Source of the DNA: Methylocystaceae bacterium
Lineage (GTDB): Bacteria > Pseudomonadota > Alphaproteobacteria > Rhodospirillales > Terasakiellaceae
Reading direction: 5' to 3'
NCBI GenBank assembly: GCA_013373205.1
Contig: JABXIG010000003.1
Span: 1,033,853 to 1,097,852 of the forward strand
Length of the DNA stretch: 64,000 bases
Below, in pieces: positions 18,113-26,836 of the stretch (position 1 is the stretch's first letter; every line of letters starts with the position of its first letter). The notes beneath the pieces are model-generated. The model was not told where the DNA came from and did not search any database. It saw only the letters and a list, made by a program, of their open reading frames with translations. Made by a program: the position numbers and the translations under genes.

Positions 18113-19510
18113 TTAATTGTTATCAACTTCCTGCATTTCGTCAACATCACCAACAGAAGACGTGCCGACCCAGGCATCGCGTACTTCGTTATAGTGAACG
18201 TCAGGGTCGTAAATACCCGTATCAAGCCCTAATTTTTCTGCTGTTAAATCACCTATCGCTTGCTTTAATTCAAACACGGCAACCAGTTCATCACGTTGGG
18301 CACGAACCAAGCTTACTTTCGCGTCAAGCAGTTCCTGTTCCGCGTCCAAAACGTCCAAAACCGTACGTGAACCGACAGCGGCTTCACGCTGGACCCCATC
18401 CAAAGCGACTTCTGCGGCGCGAATTTGTGCAAGGTATGATTGGATACGCGCCTGTGCAGTAACGAGCCCTTCCCATCCACTGTGGGCAGCTTCGACCGCA
18501 TTACGACGGGCCTGTTCCATATCCATGCGTTTCTCTGCAGCTGTTTGCTTGGCTTCGCGCACTTGTGAATAGACACTACCTTTTTGGTAGAATGGAACTG
18601 TTAACTTGAGGCCAATTTTAGCCTCATCAGAACGTGAACCCTTGGACGAAGATTCAAAATTCGTTGATTGACTGGCTTCCAGATTCAATTCCGGTAATAA
18701 CTTCCCGGCAACCTCATCAATGTTTTCCAAGGCAGCTTCTTCATCAAAATAGCTTGCCAGGAATTCCGGGTTATTTTTCTGTGCACGCTCAATGGCTTCT
18801 TCTGCACTTGTCGGCAGATCCGATGGTAAACTTGGAACCTGAAGATCAACAGGCAGATCACCTATAATATTTTGATAGTTTGCACGTGAAATTTCCAAGT
18901 CACCTTCAGATTGGATACGGTCTGCTGTTGAGTTGGCCAAACGCGATTCCGCTTGGCTAACATCCGTTCGTGTCAGTTCTCCAACTTCAAAGCGATCTCG
19001 TGTGGCTTCTAACTGTCGTGTCAAAACGGCTTCGTTGTTTCTATTCAGTTCAAGTACAGCGATATCACGCACGACATTGGAATAAGCTGTCACAGCGTCA
19101 ATGAAGGTTGATTGTTCCTGATCTACCAAGCGCCAGCGTTCCGCACTCACATTGGCTTCTGCTTCAGCCGTTGCAGAGATTGTCTGAAAACCACGAAATA
19201 AAGGCTGAGTTACTGTAAAGGTACTCGACATCGGGGTCAGTGTTTGCGTACGGTCATCCCCGGTACGAGAGTTACTTTCATTTTGCGAGCGATAGATAGA
19301 GCCTGACCAAGACACATCCGGGCGCCAGTTCGACAGTGCCTGAGACACCCCTTCATCAGTAGCACGCAAAGAAGCACGTTCAGATTTAAGCGTGGGGTTG
19401 TTCAGATACGCCTTAACGAGTGCCTCTTCTAATGTTTCTGCCTTAAGATCAGTAACAAACAGAAGAGTGCTTGCAGCTACACTAAACAGAAAGGATTTTT
19501 TAAAGTTCAT
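18113..19510 (-). CDS. tolC: TolC-family outer-membrane efflux/secretion protein
   Basis: Forms the outer-membrane channel and periplasmic tunnel for type I secretion or RND efflux. The 465-residue product has a signal peptide (MNFKKSFLFSVAASTLLF, cut after LKA), ETLEEALVKAYLNNPTLKSE as the first repeat and the second repeat near SAEEAIERAQKNNPEFLAS. VGSRTVLDVLDAEQELLDAK is typical of TolC itself. ATG 19510 is chosen because it begins the signal peptide; ATG 19522 is four codons upstream. It lies between a Pcm-like methyltransferase gene and popZ, the usual order in this class. A second TolC-family gene lies at 25445. Confidence 0.92.
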   Translation of the reverse strand: MNFKKSFLFSVAASTLLFVTDLKAETLEEALVKAYLNNPTLKSERASLRATDEGVSQALSNWRPDVSWSGSIYRSQNESNSRTGDDRTQTLTPMSSTFTVTQPLFRGFQTISATAEAEANVSAERWRLVDQEQSTFIDAVTAYSNVVRDIAVLELNRNNEAVLTRQLEATRDRFEVGELTRTDVSQAESRLANSTADRIQSEGDLEISRANYQNIIGDLPVDLQVPSLPSDLPTSAEEAIERAQKNNPEFLASYFDEEAALENIDEVAGKLLPELNLEASQSTNFESSSKGSRSDEAKIGLKLTVPFYQKGSVYSQVREAKQTAAEKRMDMEQARRNAVEAAHSGWEGLVTAQARIQSYLAQIRAAEVALDGVQREAAVGSRTVLDVLDAEQELLDAKVSLVRAQRDELVAVFELKQAIGDLTAEKLGLDTGIYDPDVHYNEVRDAWVGTSSVGDVDEMQEVDNN

Positions 19511-19693
19511 TTTATTTCTCATGACACTCACATAAAATTTTAGCACAGTCTAACCATCTGCGACGCGAAAGGCAAAGGTTTCAGACACTTAATCGTTCAT
19601 GTTTTTTAAACACAAAAACCTAAATTAAGTGTTTACATGCAAAACGTTTGTTTCGTTGGTGATATTTGTCACACTTCTTTTATTAAAAAAAAC

Positions 19694-19737
19694 AAAAAAA
19701 CGCCCCATATGTCGCAATCGACAAGAGGCGCTTTTTA
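19694..19737 (-). terminator. Strong terminator after the Pcm-like gene
   Basis: Read on the minus strand, GCGCCTC and GGGGCG arms enclose an inner stem GTCG-ATTG-CGAC, followed by TTTTTTTG and more T. It lies 16 bp after the stop at 19753 and also has T on the other side, so it may act in both directions. Confidence 0.8.
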
Positions 19738-19752
19738 TTTAATTACAATATC

Positions 19753-20421
19753 TTAGAAAGAAAAACCTTTTTTTTCTTCAAAACCAGGCAGAACAGCTAC
19801 ACCAGCTTCCAGCACATCACGCTTTGAAAAAATTTCATTGTTGCGCGTATAAACAGAAACAGTCGACATTGTTGCCTTTCCAGCCGTGACAACAACCATT
19901 CTTCCCCCATCACTCAATTGATTTTTAATAGAATCAGGGACTTCATTGATCGAACCGTTAAAAATAATAACGTCAAACGGGGCTTGTTTTTCAACACCAG
20001 CATGCAAATCGCCACTTACAATGACTGCATTATCTATACCGACAGATTCAAGATTTTTGCTCGCTTGATCGGCAAGATCCTGGTCACTTTCAAGACCTAC
20101 AACTGTACTCACAATTTTTGCTAAAACAGCGGTGCTGTATCCTGTGTTACACCCGATGTCTAACACAATGTCATTTTCACTAAGTTCTGCAGCTTCCAAC
20201 ATGCGCGCTAAAACCATCGGCTCCATCATAAAGCGCCCTTTGGCAACTTTGATCGCATCATCTATGTATGCGACGCCTTTTTTAGCGGCAGGTACAAATG
20301 CTTCACGGGGGACATCTGCCATTGCGTCCAGAACATAAGGGTCAGTCACCCTGTTGGTTTTGATTTGACCTTCAATCATATTGAAGCGTGAAAGCGCGTA
20401 ATCCATATCGAACACCGTCAT
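19753..20421 (-). CDS. Divergent protein-L-isoaspartate O-methyltransferase-like protein
   Basis: A 222-residue SAM-dependent methyltransferase of the Pcm family. SAM motif I is VLDIGCNTGYSTAVLAKI, and the N-terminal part MIEGQIKTNRVTDPYVLDAM is shared by the tolC-linked group. Compared with the canonical Pcm at 9862, the substrate loop LSQP is replaced by MMEP and the TAAA motif by FNGSINEVP, so repair of isoaspartate is uncertain. ATG 20421 is chosen; ATG 20406 and a TTG at 20454 are alternatives. It is separated from tolC by a terminator and has a good promoter upstream. Confidence 0.82.
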   Translation of the reverse strand: MTVFDMDYALSRFNMIEGQIKTNRVTDPYVLDAMADVPREAFVPAAKKGVAYIDDAIKVAKGRFMMEPMVLARMLEAAELSENDIVLDIGCNTGYSTAVLAKIVSTVVGLESDQDLADQASKNLESVGIDNAVIVSGDLHAGVEKQAPFDVIIFNGSINEVPDSIKNQLSDGGRMVVVTAGKATMSTVSVYTRNNEIFSKRDVLEAGVAVLPGFEEKKGFSF

Positions 20422-20482
20422 AAAAGATTTCAATTCATGAGACTCAGGCGCCAAGTCATCAAAAACAACTTGAAGCTTGTGG

Positions 20483-20511
20483 TTTTATAATCCTCAAATC
20501 CATATATAACA
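20483..20511 (-). promoter_or_regulatory. Predicted sigma-70 promoter of the Pcm-like gene
   Basis: On the minus strand TTGTTA and TATAAA are separated by 17 bp. The -10 end lies about 60 bp before ATG 20421, a normal leader length. Confidence 0.6.
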
Positions 20512-20584
20512 ATGCCAGAGACACATGAAAAGCCAAGTTTTTTGAGGCTTATAAAAAAAAACGTAAAAAAAATGAAAAAAGCCA

Positions 20585-20613
20585 TTGACCCCAGACACTC
20601 ATATGACTAATTT
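20585..20613 (+). promoter_or_regulatory. Predicted sigma-70 promoter of the tRNA cluster
   Basis: TTGACC and TAATTT are separated by 17 bp. Transcription would begin near 20620, leaving about 55 bp of leader before tRNA-Cys; the following TCCGCCGACGGA is GC-rich, which may fit a stringent discriminator. Confidence 0.6.
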
Positions 20614-20673
20614 CCGCTCCGCCGACGGATGCACCTCGCCATCCTATCTGCCCAATAACTTGGACAGAGAGAG

Positions 20674-20747
20674 GGCGCGGTGGTAGAGTGGTTATGCAGC
20701 GGATTGCAAATCCGTGAACAGCGGTTCGAATCCGCTCCGCGCCTCCA
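20674..20747 (+). tRNA. tRNA-Cys (anticodon GCA)
   Basis: Acceptor arms GGCGCGG and CCGCGCC pair fully. The anticodon loop TTGCAAA sits between CGGA and TCCG, giving GCA. The T arm is GCGGTTCGAATCCGC, and CCA is encoded. Confidence 0.96.
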
Positions 20748-20751
20748 CTAA

Positions 20752-20826
<75 letters not shown>

Positions 20827-20872
20827 ATATAGAGGCTTGGTGCATGCGTCGGCAATATAGATCATTTTTTGA

Positions 20873-20947
<75 letters not shown>

Positions 20948-20956
20948 ATTTTAAAA

Positions 20957-20987
20957 AGCGTCTCAGTCACATGAGGCGTTTTTTTTG
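20957..20987 (+). terminator. Rho-independent terminator of the tRNA cluster
   Basis: GCGTCTCA pairs with TGAGGCGT (two G-T pairs) around a 6-base loop, followed by eight T. It lies ten bases after the last tRNA. Confidence 0.85.
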
Positions 20988-21026
20988 TTTGCGAGTGCGC
21001 AAAAAAATATGTTGATGCACAATTTT

Positions 21027-21055
21027 TTGTGTTTTTTTCGAGACAAGCGTATAAA
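21027..21055 (+). promoter_or_regulatory. Predicted promoter of the HTH regulator gene
   Basis: TTGTGT and TATAAA are separated by 17 bp, about 100 bp before the ATG. The AT-rich surroundings make chance matches likely. Confidence 0.4.
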
Positions 21056-21159
21056 AATCACCTATAGTTCTACCTATGGATACATAACAACCGTAAAAAT
21101 GGTTGAGAAATTCAACTTTAAAAACACACGCCGTTACATAACATAAAAGGTTTTAGACA

Positions 21160-21624
21160 ATGGCCAAAACAGCCGCTAAAGAAATTCTCCCTGGAACACG
21201 CGGAAGCGACACTCCCCACCCTGTCGACGTACATGTAGGTCAACGCGTTAAACTTCGCCGAACACTTATGGGTATGACACAAGGTAAACTTGGTGAAAGC
21301 ATCGGCCTGACTTTCCAGCAGATTCAAAAATATGAACGTGGTGCAAACCGCGTCAGTGCAAGCAAACTCTGGCAACTTGGTAATGTATTGGATGTTCCAA
21401 TATCTTTCTTCTTTGAAGATATGCCCGAAAGCATCCGCGAATCATTCCCGGGTTATGAAGGCGAAACCGCAGAAAGCGATATCCCTGAAGAGCACCTGAC
21501 ACTGCACCGCCGCCAGACACTTGAATTGGTTCGTACCTTCTCTCGCTTACAGGATCCTGTGATCCGTAAGCGCGTCATTGATGTGGTACGCGCCATCGCT
21601 GAAAGCGAAACAGTAAACGCATAA
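21160..21624 (+). CDS. XRE-family helix-turn-helix regulator
   Basis: A 154-residue DNA-binding protein. An N-terminal tail of about 25 residues precedes a Cro/CI-type HTH: VGQRVKLRRTLMGMTQGKL, then LTFQQIQKYERGANRVSASK, where the recognition helix lies in LTFQQIQKYE. After LDVPISFFFEDM there is a 60-residue helical C-terminal part (QTLELVRTFSRLQDPVIRKR). This layout is common and widely conserved in alphaproteobacteria, often in several copies per genome; its target is unknown. A strong terminator follows. Confidence 0.9.
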   Translation: MAKTAAKEILPGTRGSDTPHPVDVHVGQRVKLRRTLMGMTQGKLGESIGLTFQQIQKYERGANRVSASKLWQLGNVLDVPISFFFEDMPESIRESFPGYEGETAESDIPEEHLTLHRRQTLELVRTFSRLQDPVIRKRVIDVVRAIAESETVNA

Positions 21625-21642
21625 TGCCTGCACTGCATTGTT

Positions 21643-21676
21643 AAAGGCCGTTCAAAACCATGAGCGGCCTTTTTTG
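21643..21676 (+). terminator. Rho-independent terminator of the HTH gene
   Basis: AAAGGCCG and CGGCCTTT pair around a 14-base loop and are followed by TTTT. It lies 19 bp after the stop codon. Confidence 0.85.
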
Positions 21677-21810
21677 CGTTTTGATTTTTTTTAGAGTTTT
21701 TCTATTCCATTTAAAAAGAAAGTCTGTAAGATATAGGCCAATTTTTAAAAGAATGACTTTAAATCCCTTAAGAAGCTATTCATTCTAAAGAATAATCAAC
21801 CAGAGGAAGC

Positions 21811-22542
21811 ATGGGCATTCAAGGTAAACCTGTTAATGTTAATAAATGTGGGACCTGTGGCGGTGGTTTGGAAGACTCCTCGCTCTGTGCTCTTGCCAAT
21901 TCCGGTTTACCGGCTAAAGACCTCCAACGTGCAAACAGAAGCTATAGTGTCGGTCAAAATATTTATTTTGAAGGCGATAGCAGCGAGGGTGTTTACTGCC
22001 TGAAAAAAGGCCTCATTGCCATCAGAAAAACCGATGTAAATGGTAATTCGGCAGTGGTACGACTGGTCCAACCCGGCGAAGCCTTTGGTCATAGATCCTT
22101 TCTCGCCAATGAAAAGCATGCTGGTAGTGCCGAAGTCTTACTTGATGCAAAACTCTGCTTTATTCCAAAGGCAAGCCTGGACCATTTGTTATCTCAATCA
22201 CCGGATGTGGCCGTACGATTCACACGTCGGGTAGCAAGAGATTTGCGTGAAATTGAAGAGCTCTATCTGCTCACAACGACACAACCTGTACGCAAGCGCC
22301 TGGCTCATTTGCTGTTAGGTTTACGTACGCGTTATGCTCAGGAAGACCGCCATAGTGACGAGGTTACGCTGGAACTTCCCCTTTCACGTCAGGAGCTTGC
22401 TGCAGCCATTGGTACACGCCCTGAAACGATTGCACGTACGATTAAAAAAATGGAAGAAGACGGGCTTGCTTTGTTTAAAGGTCGCCACGTTACCATCCCC
22501 AGCCACCACAGGTTGTTGGAAGATCTTGAATCTGATATTTAG
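21811..22542 (+). CDS. Crp/Fnr-family regulator with N-terminal cysteine cluster
   Basis: A 243-residue regulator. The N-terminus has Cys at 13, 16 and 26 (KCGTCGGGLEDSSLC), a cyclic-nucleotide-binding-type beta barrel follows (YFEGDSSEGVYCLKKGLIAI), then a long dimer helix, and a winged HTH with LSRQELAAAIGTRPETIART. In FNR proteins an N-terminal Cys cluster plus one internal Cys holds an oxygen-labile 4Fe-4S cluster; internal cysteines in VYCLKK and KLCFIPK could supply the fourth ligand. The spacing CxxC-x9-C differs from E. coli FNR. AGAGGA precedes the ATG. Oxygen sensing is an inference. Confidence 0.87.
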   Translation: MGIQGKPVNVNKCGTCGGGLEDSSLCALANSGLPAKDLQRANRSYSVGQNIYFEGDSSEGVYCLKKGLIAIRKTDVNGNSAVVRLVQPGEAFGHRSFLANEKHAGSAEVLLDAKLCFIPKASLDHLLSQSPDVAVRFTRRVARDLREIEELYLLTTTQPVRKRLAHLLLGLRTRYAQEDRHSDEVTLELPLSRQELAAAIGTRPETIARTIKKMEEDGLALFKGRHVTIPSHHRLLEDLESDI

Positions 22543-22657
22543 CAAATAAATCTAAAAAATAAATCTTTCATCGTCAAAACTTGATCTGTGCAATGAATCA
22601 AGTCATTCTTCATGCTATTGCGATGCAACATGCAGCGTACAACATCGGGGAATGATG

Positions 22658-25324
22658 ATGAGTATTCGACACCTAAATAAAATGTTTGCACCAAAATCAA
22701 TTTGTATCATTGGTGCAAGCCCAGAAGAAAAAAACACAGGGTATCGTCTAATTAGAAACCTAATGCTTGGGGGCTTTGACGGCCCCATTATGCCAATTTG
22801 TTCCCCGTCAAAATCAATTGCCGGAATTCTGACCTATCCTGCATTAAATGACCTACCCTTTCTGCCCGATTTATGCATCTTTATCGCAACATCGAATAAA
22901 TACATTGAACAATTGGAAGAACTTGGAACGGCTGGGCTGAAAGCTGTTATGCTGATTAATGATCAGTCACATTACGTAATGTATGATACTGACCAAATCA
23001 GACAGATTTCTCTTAAATATAAAATGCGTATCTTGGGACCCAATAGTATGGGGGCTATGATCCCCACCAAACGCTTGAATGCAAGTGCCCTACACCTGCC
23101 GATTGAAACAGGAAAAGTCGCTTTTATTTCGCAAAGCTGCTCCATGTCCACCAGTGTACTGGATTGGGCCCATGCCCATGGTGTCGGTTTTTCCCATTAT
23201 ATCTCGTTAGGGACGGGAGGAGATATCGATATTGGCGATGTTATTGATTATCTTGGCAGTGATCCATTTACCCGTGCCATTCTTATATATATGGAATCGA
23301 TTTCTGAACGACGAAATTTCATGTCTGCCGTGCGAGCATCTGCCCGTAACAAACCCATCATTGTGATGAAAACCGGTAAATATGAACAAGTCAGACAAGT
23401 CATCCAATCCCATACCGGGGCAATGGCGAGCAGCGATCTCGTTTATGATGCCGTTTTTGCGCGCGCCGGCATGTTACGCGTGAACAGCATTGCAGAACTC
23501 TTTGCTGCCGCTGAAACACTATCGATGACAAAACCATTTAATGGCAAAAGATTAGCGATCCTTTCAAATGGCGGTGGCTTGAATATTATGGCAAGCGATC
23601 ACCTACTTGATTCTGGTGGTGAGCTGACTGAAATCAGTAAAGAAACAACAAATCAGCTTAAAGCAATTCTTCCCAAAGCACCAAATCTGACAAATCCGGT
23701 TGATATTGGTTTAAATGCAACGCCACAAAACTTTGCAAAAGCCTATGAAATTCTGGCAAAAAGCAAAGAGGTCGATTGCGTCCTTATCCTTTATGCTCCG
23801 ACGATAGACGATAACGCACTAGACTGTGCGCAAGCTATTATTGATATTCAGAAAAAAGTTAAATCAAACTTGATCAGCTGCTGGATGGGTGAAGAGACAG
23901 TTGGCAAGGCCCGAAGCCTTTTTGAAGAGAATAAAATCCCTGCTTATTCTTCTCCGCGTATGGCTGTCAGTGCATTTATGCATATTGTTCAGTTCAGAAA
24001 GAACCAAATTTCATTAATGGAAACACCTGAACGCGTTCCCGGCGACATCAAACCTGCACGTACCTTGGTGCGCAAGATAATTGACCAAGCTCTGGATGCG
24101 GGTCACGTATGGTTAACAGAAAAAGATACAAAAGCCATTCTCAAAGCCTACGCTATTGATACGGTTCAACCCTCTGTCGTTAAAACAGCTGAAGAAGCTA
24201 AAAGGGCTGCTCGTGAGATTGGTTTCCCGGTGGTGGTAAAAGTAATGTCACCCGACATCATTCATAAATCTGAAGTCGGCGGTGTTGTTCTGTCCCTGCA
24301 AAGCGAAGAACGTGTCGAACAAGCCATTAAAGATATTACAGAAAGGGTTCGTAACTTCAAACCTGAAGCCAAGATAGACGGTTTCATTTTGCAAAAAATG
24401 TATGATCGCCAACATACACATGAGCTCATCATGGGGATGAAACACGATAAAGTTTTTGGACCTGTGATCTTGTTTGGTCAGGGGGGCACAGCTACAGAAA
24501 TTATTGCGGATCGGGCCATTGCACTCCCCCCTTTAAATATGCAATTGGCAAAAGAACTTATTTCACGCACGAAAATCAGTAAACTTCTGAAAGGGTATCG
24601 TGACCATCCAGCAGTTGATATGGATGCCCTTTGCCATGTACTTATTGAACTATCTGAAATCTGTATTGATTTTCCAGAAATTCAAGAAATGGATATCAAC
24701 CCCATTTTCAGCTCACATAAAGGGGCACTAGCAGTTGATTCACGCATGCGCATCCAACGCATTACCCATAAATTCCCAAACCGCCGCCTGACCATTCGCC
24801 CCTACCCCGCTGAATTAGAAGAAGAATTCACTTTACGCAATGGTCGTCAGGTTTTGATCCGCCCCATCCGTCCTGAAGATGAACCCGCTCATAACGAGTT
24901 TGTGGCTAAAATCACCCCGGAAGACATTCGGTTTCGTTTCTTCGGCTCTGTGCGTGAACTACCACACAGCGAAATGGCCCGTTTGACCCAATTGGATTAT
25001 GACCGTGAAATGGCCTTTATTGCACAAGCGCCAAATGAAGACGATGGACATATGGAAACCTTGGGCGTTGTTAGAACAGGTACGGACCCCAACAATGAAA
25101 ATGCAGAATATGCAATTTTGGTCCGCTCCGACCTAAAGGGACAAAAACTTGGCTGGAAGCTCATGAACAAGATGATTGACTACTGCCGGTCACGCGGCAC
25201 AACCTACTTTACAGGGCAAATTTTAAGAGAAAATCGCACCATGATTGAAATGGTAAAGGCTATGGGATTTGAAGCACATACCCAAGTGGAAGATGATATT
25301 GTAGAGGTTCGTCTTAAATTATAA
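22658..25324 (+). CDS. ADP-forming acyl-CoA synthetase/GNAT acetyltransferase fusion (Pat/PatZ-like)
   Basis: An 888-residue multidomain protein: CoA-binding domain (PKSICIIGASPEEKNTG), succinyl-CoA-ligase-like domains to about residue 450, an ATP-grasp domain (about 480-700, with AREIGFPVVVKVMSPDIIHK), and a C-terminal GNAT domain (RNGRQVLIRPIRPEDEPAHN). Pat/PatZ enzymes acetylate lysines, classically inactivating acetyl-CoA synthetase. In Salmonella Pat the synthetase His is replaced by Asn; here SHTG is intact (His 252), so CoA-ligase activity is possible. Three ATGs stand in tandem at 22652, 22655 and 22658; GGGGA spacing favours the last, giving the usual MSIRHLN start. Confidence 0.88.
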   Translation: MSIRHLNKMFAPKSICIIGASPEEKNTGYRLIRNLMLGGFDGPIMPICSPSKSIAGILTYPALNDLPFLPDLCIFIATSNKYIEQLEELGTAGLKAVMLINDQSHYVMYDTDQIRQISLKYKMRILGPNSMGAMIPTKRLNASALHLPIETGKVAFISQSCSMSTSVLDWAHAHGVGFSHYISLGTGGDIDIGDVIDYLGSDPFTRAILIYMESISERRNFMSAVRASARNKPIIVMKTGKYEQVRQVIQSHTGAMASSDLVYDAVFARAGMLRVNSIAELFAAAETLSMTKPFNGKRLAILSNGGGLNIMASDHLLDSGGELTEISKETTNQLKAILPKAPNLTNPVDIGLNATPQNFAKAYEILAKSKEVDCVLILYAPTIDDNALDCAQAIIDIQKKVKSNLISCWMGEETVGKARSLFEENKIPAYSSPRMAVSAFMHIVQFRKNQISLMETPERVPGDIKPARTLVRKIIDQALDAGHVWLTEKDTKAILKAYAIDTVQPSVVKTAEEAKRAAREIGFPVVVKVMSPDIIHKSEVGGVVLSLQSEERVEQAIKDITERVRNFKPEAKIDGFILQKMYDRQHTHELIMGMKHDKVFGPVILFGQGGTATEIIADRAIALPPLNMQLAKELISRTKISKLLKGYRDHPAVDMDALCHVLIELSEICIDFPEIQEMDINPIFSSHKGALAVDSRMRIQRITHKFPNRRLTIRPYPAELEEEFTLRNGRQVLIRPIRPEDEPAHNEFVAKITPEDIRFRFFGSVRELPHSEMARLTQLDYDREMAFIAQAPNEDDGHMETLGVVRTGTDPNNENAEYAILVRSDLKGQKLGWKLMNKMIDYCRSRGTTYFTGQILRENRTMIEMVKAMGFEAHTQVEDDIVEVRLKL

Positions 25325-25379
25325 GGTGTTAACGCTGGAAAATTAATTAAAATTGTATTCTTTAAGGGCTTATTAGGGT

Positions 25380-25408
25380 TTGACCTTTATATTATATATA
25401 ATTAAAAT
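25380..25408 (+). promoter_or_regulatory. Predicted promoter of the type I secretion outer-membrane gene
   Basis: TTGACC and TAAAAT are separated by a 17-bp AT-only-like spacer, about 37 bp before the GTG start. Confidence 0.5.
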
Positions 25409-25444
25409 CCCTTGTATATTTACTTAACGTTGGAGGTCGGACCC

Positions 25445-26764
25445 GTGCGGGCTCGTTATTTTTTAAGCAGCTGCGTCGGCGCCCTGATGGCGTTTTCTGT
25501 TAGCACACAATCCCAAGCTGCTAGCTTGGAAGCAGAACTTAGCGCTATGTTGGTTGAGCACCCGTCTTTGAAGGCTGCACAAAAAACCACAAAAGGGACG
25601 CAAGAATCTATTGATGTTGCGAAATCCGGCAACCTTCCAACTGTGGCATTCAATGCTGATTACGGGTATGAGTATATTACAAACCCATCAGAACGTGCGA
25701 ATTCAGATACCAAAAACGATTCAAGCCGGATGCGTGAAGTAGCAGGCTTGACTGTTACGCAAAATCTTTATGATGGAAATGCAACAACATCGGCCATTCG
25801 CTCTGCACGCTTGACATCAGAAGCCACTAAAAAAACGGAAGAAATCACCGAACAATCACTTATCCTTGAAGGTGTGACGGCATATCTAAACGTTCTAAAA
25901 CAATCCAGTCGGATCAAACATGCACGTGAGAATGAAGCGAACATCAAAAAACAGATGGAGCTTGAAAATGAACGTGTTCGCCGTGGGTCTGGTATTGGCA
26001 TTGATGTCCTGAACGCAAAATCACGTCTACAGACTGCGATTGAAAAACGCGTTGAGTATGAAGGTGAACTGGCCAAAGCAACAGATCAATATATCCAGAT
26101 ATTTGGTCATGCTCCCGATCTGGCAGCCATGATCGCCCCTTCACCACCTTTAAATTATTTGCCTGAATCATTGGAAGATGCGATTGAAATAGCAGTTCGC
26201 AACAATCCTAATGTTCAGAAATCAGAATTTGATGCTGAATTGGCTGATGAAAATAAAAGATCAATTGAGGCAGAATATCATCCTACAGTTGACCTCGTTG
26301 GCTCCTGGAACTTTGAAAACGACAAAAATGCCACTATCGGCACACGTCGCGACTATTCTGTTCTTGTCGAAGCAAACTGGGATCTGTTCAGTGGTTTCTC
26401 TACAGAATATTCCATGAAGAAAGCCGTTTACGATTATTCAGCGAGTAAAGACACCCTAAGCCATGTGACCCGCAAAATTGTTGAGGCAACACGTATTGCC
26501 TGGCATACCCTGGAAACCTCGCGGGAACGTTTGTCACTGGTTGAAAACGACGTCATCCTGAAAGATGAAATTTTCTTGTCAACACGTAAGCAACGTGAAT
26601 CCGGTGCCGAAGGCGTTGATGTTCTGAATGTGCTAGACCGTGAAAAAGAAGTCTATGAAGCCAAGATTAAATATGCTGAACTTTTCTATGACACACGTCA
26701 GGCTATCTACAGTGTGCTCATGACCACAGGGCAGTTAAGCCCAGAGGTTCTTGCACTAAACTAA
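25445..26764 (+). CDS. TolC-family outer-membrane protein, type I secretion candidate
   Basis: A 439-residue outer-membrane channel protein. GTG 25445 has GGAGG eight bases upstream and opens a signal peptide (VRARYFLSSCVGALMAFSV, cut after SQA). The two TolC repeats are visible, beginning ASLEAELSAMLVEHPSLKAA and SLEDAIEIAVRNNPNVQKSE, and the C-terminal part has SGAEGVDVLNVLDREKEVYE. It is not a close copy of the TolC at 18113. The nearest transport genes are the type I ABC exporter and HlyD protein 2.5 kb downstream on the same strand, so it probably completes that system. An opposed cyclase gene lies between. Confidence 0.88.
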   Translation: MRARYFLSSCVGALMAFSVSTQSQAASLEAELSAMLVEHPSLKAAQKTTKGTQESIDVAKSGNLPTVAFNADYGYEYITNPSERANSDTKNDSSRMREVAGLTVTQNLYDGNATTSAIRSARLTSEATKKTEEITEQSLILEGVTAYLNVLKQSSRIKHARENEANIKKQMELENERVRRGSGIGIDVLNAKSRLQTAIEKRVEYEGELAKATDQYIQIFGHAPDLAAMIAPSPPLNYLPESLEDAIEIAVRNNPNVQKSEFDAELADENKRSIEAEYHPTVDLVGSWNFENDKNATIGTRRDYSVLVEANWDLFSGFSTEYSMKKAVYDYSASKDTLSHVTRKIVEATRIAWHTLETSRERLSLVENDVILKDEIFLSTRKQRESGAEGVDVLNVLDREKEVYEAKIKYAELFYDTRQAIYSVLMTTGQLSPEVLALN

Positions 26765-26783
26765 TGCTAACCTTGTCCGTAAC

Positions 26784-26817
26784 AAAAAAGCCGCTGGGAA
26801 ATTCCAGCGGCTTTTTT
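26784..26817. terminator. Bidirectional terminator
   Basis: AAAAAAGCCGCTGG and CCAGCGGCTTTTTT form a perfect 14-bp stem with a GAAATT loop, between two convergent genes ending at 26764 and 26837. Poly-T follows on both strands. Confidence 0.92.
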
Positions 26818-26836
26818 GTTGGTCGTTGCGACAAGC

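Noticed and set aside
22577-22604. TTGAT and ATCAA arms upstream of the Pat-like gene, considered as an FNR site
   Set aside because: The arms are 11 bp apart rather than 4, so it is not an FNR box; it may just be a hairpin.
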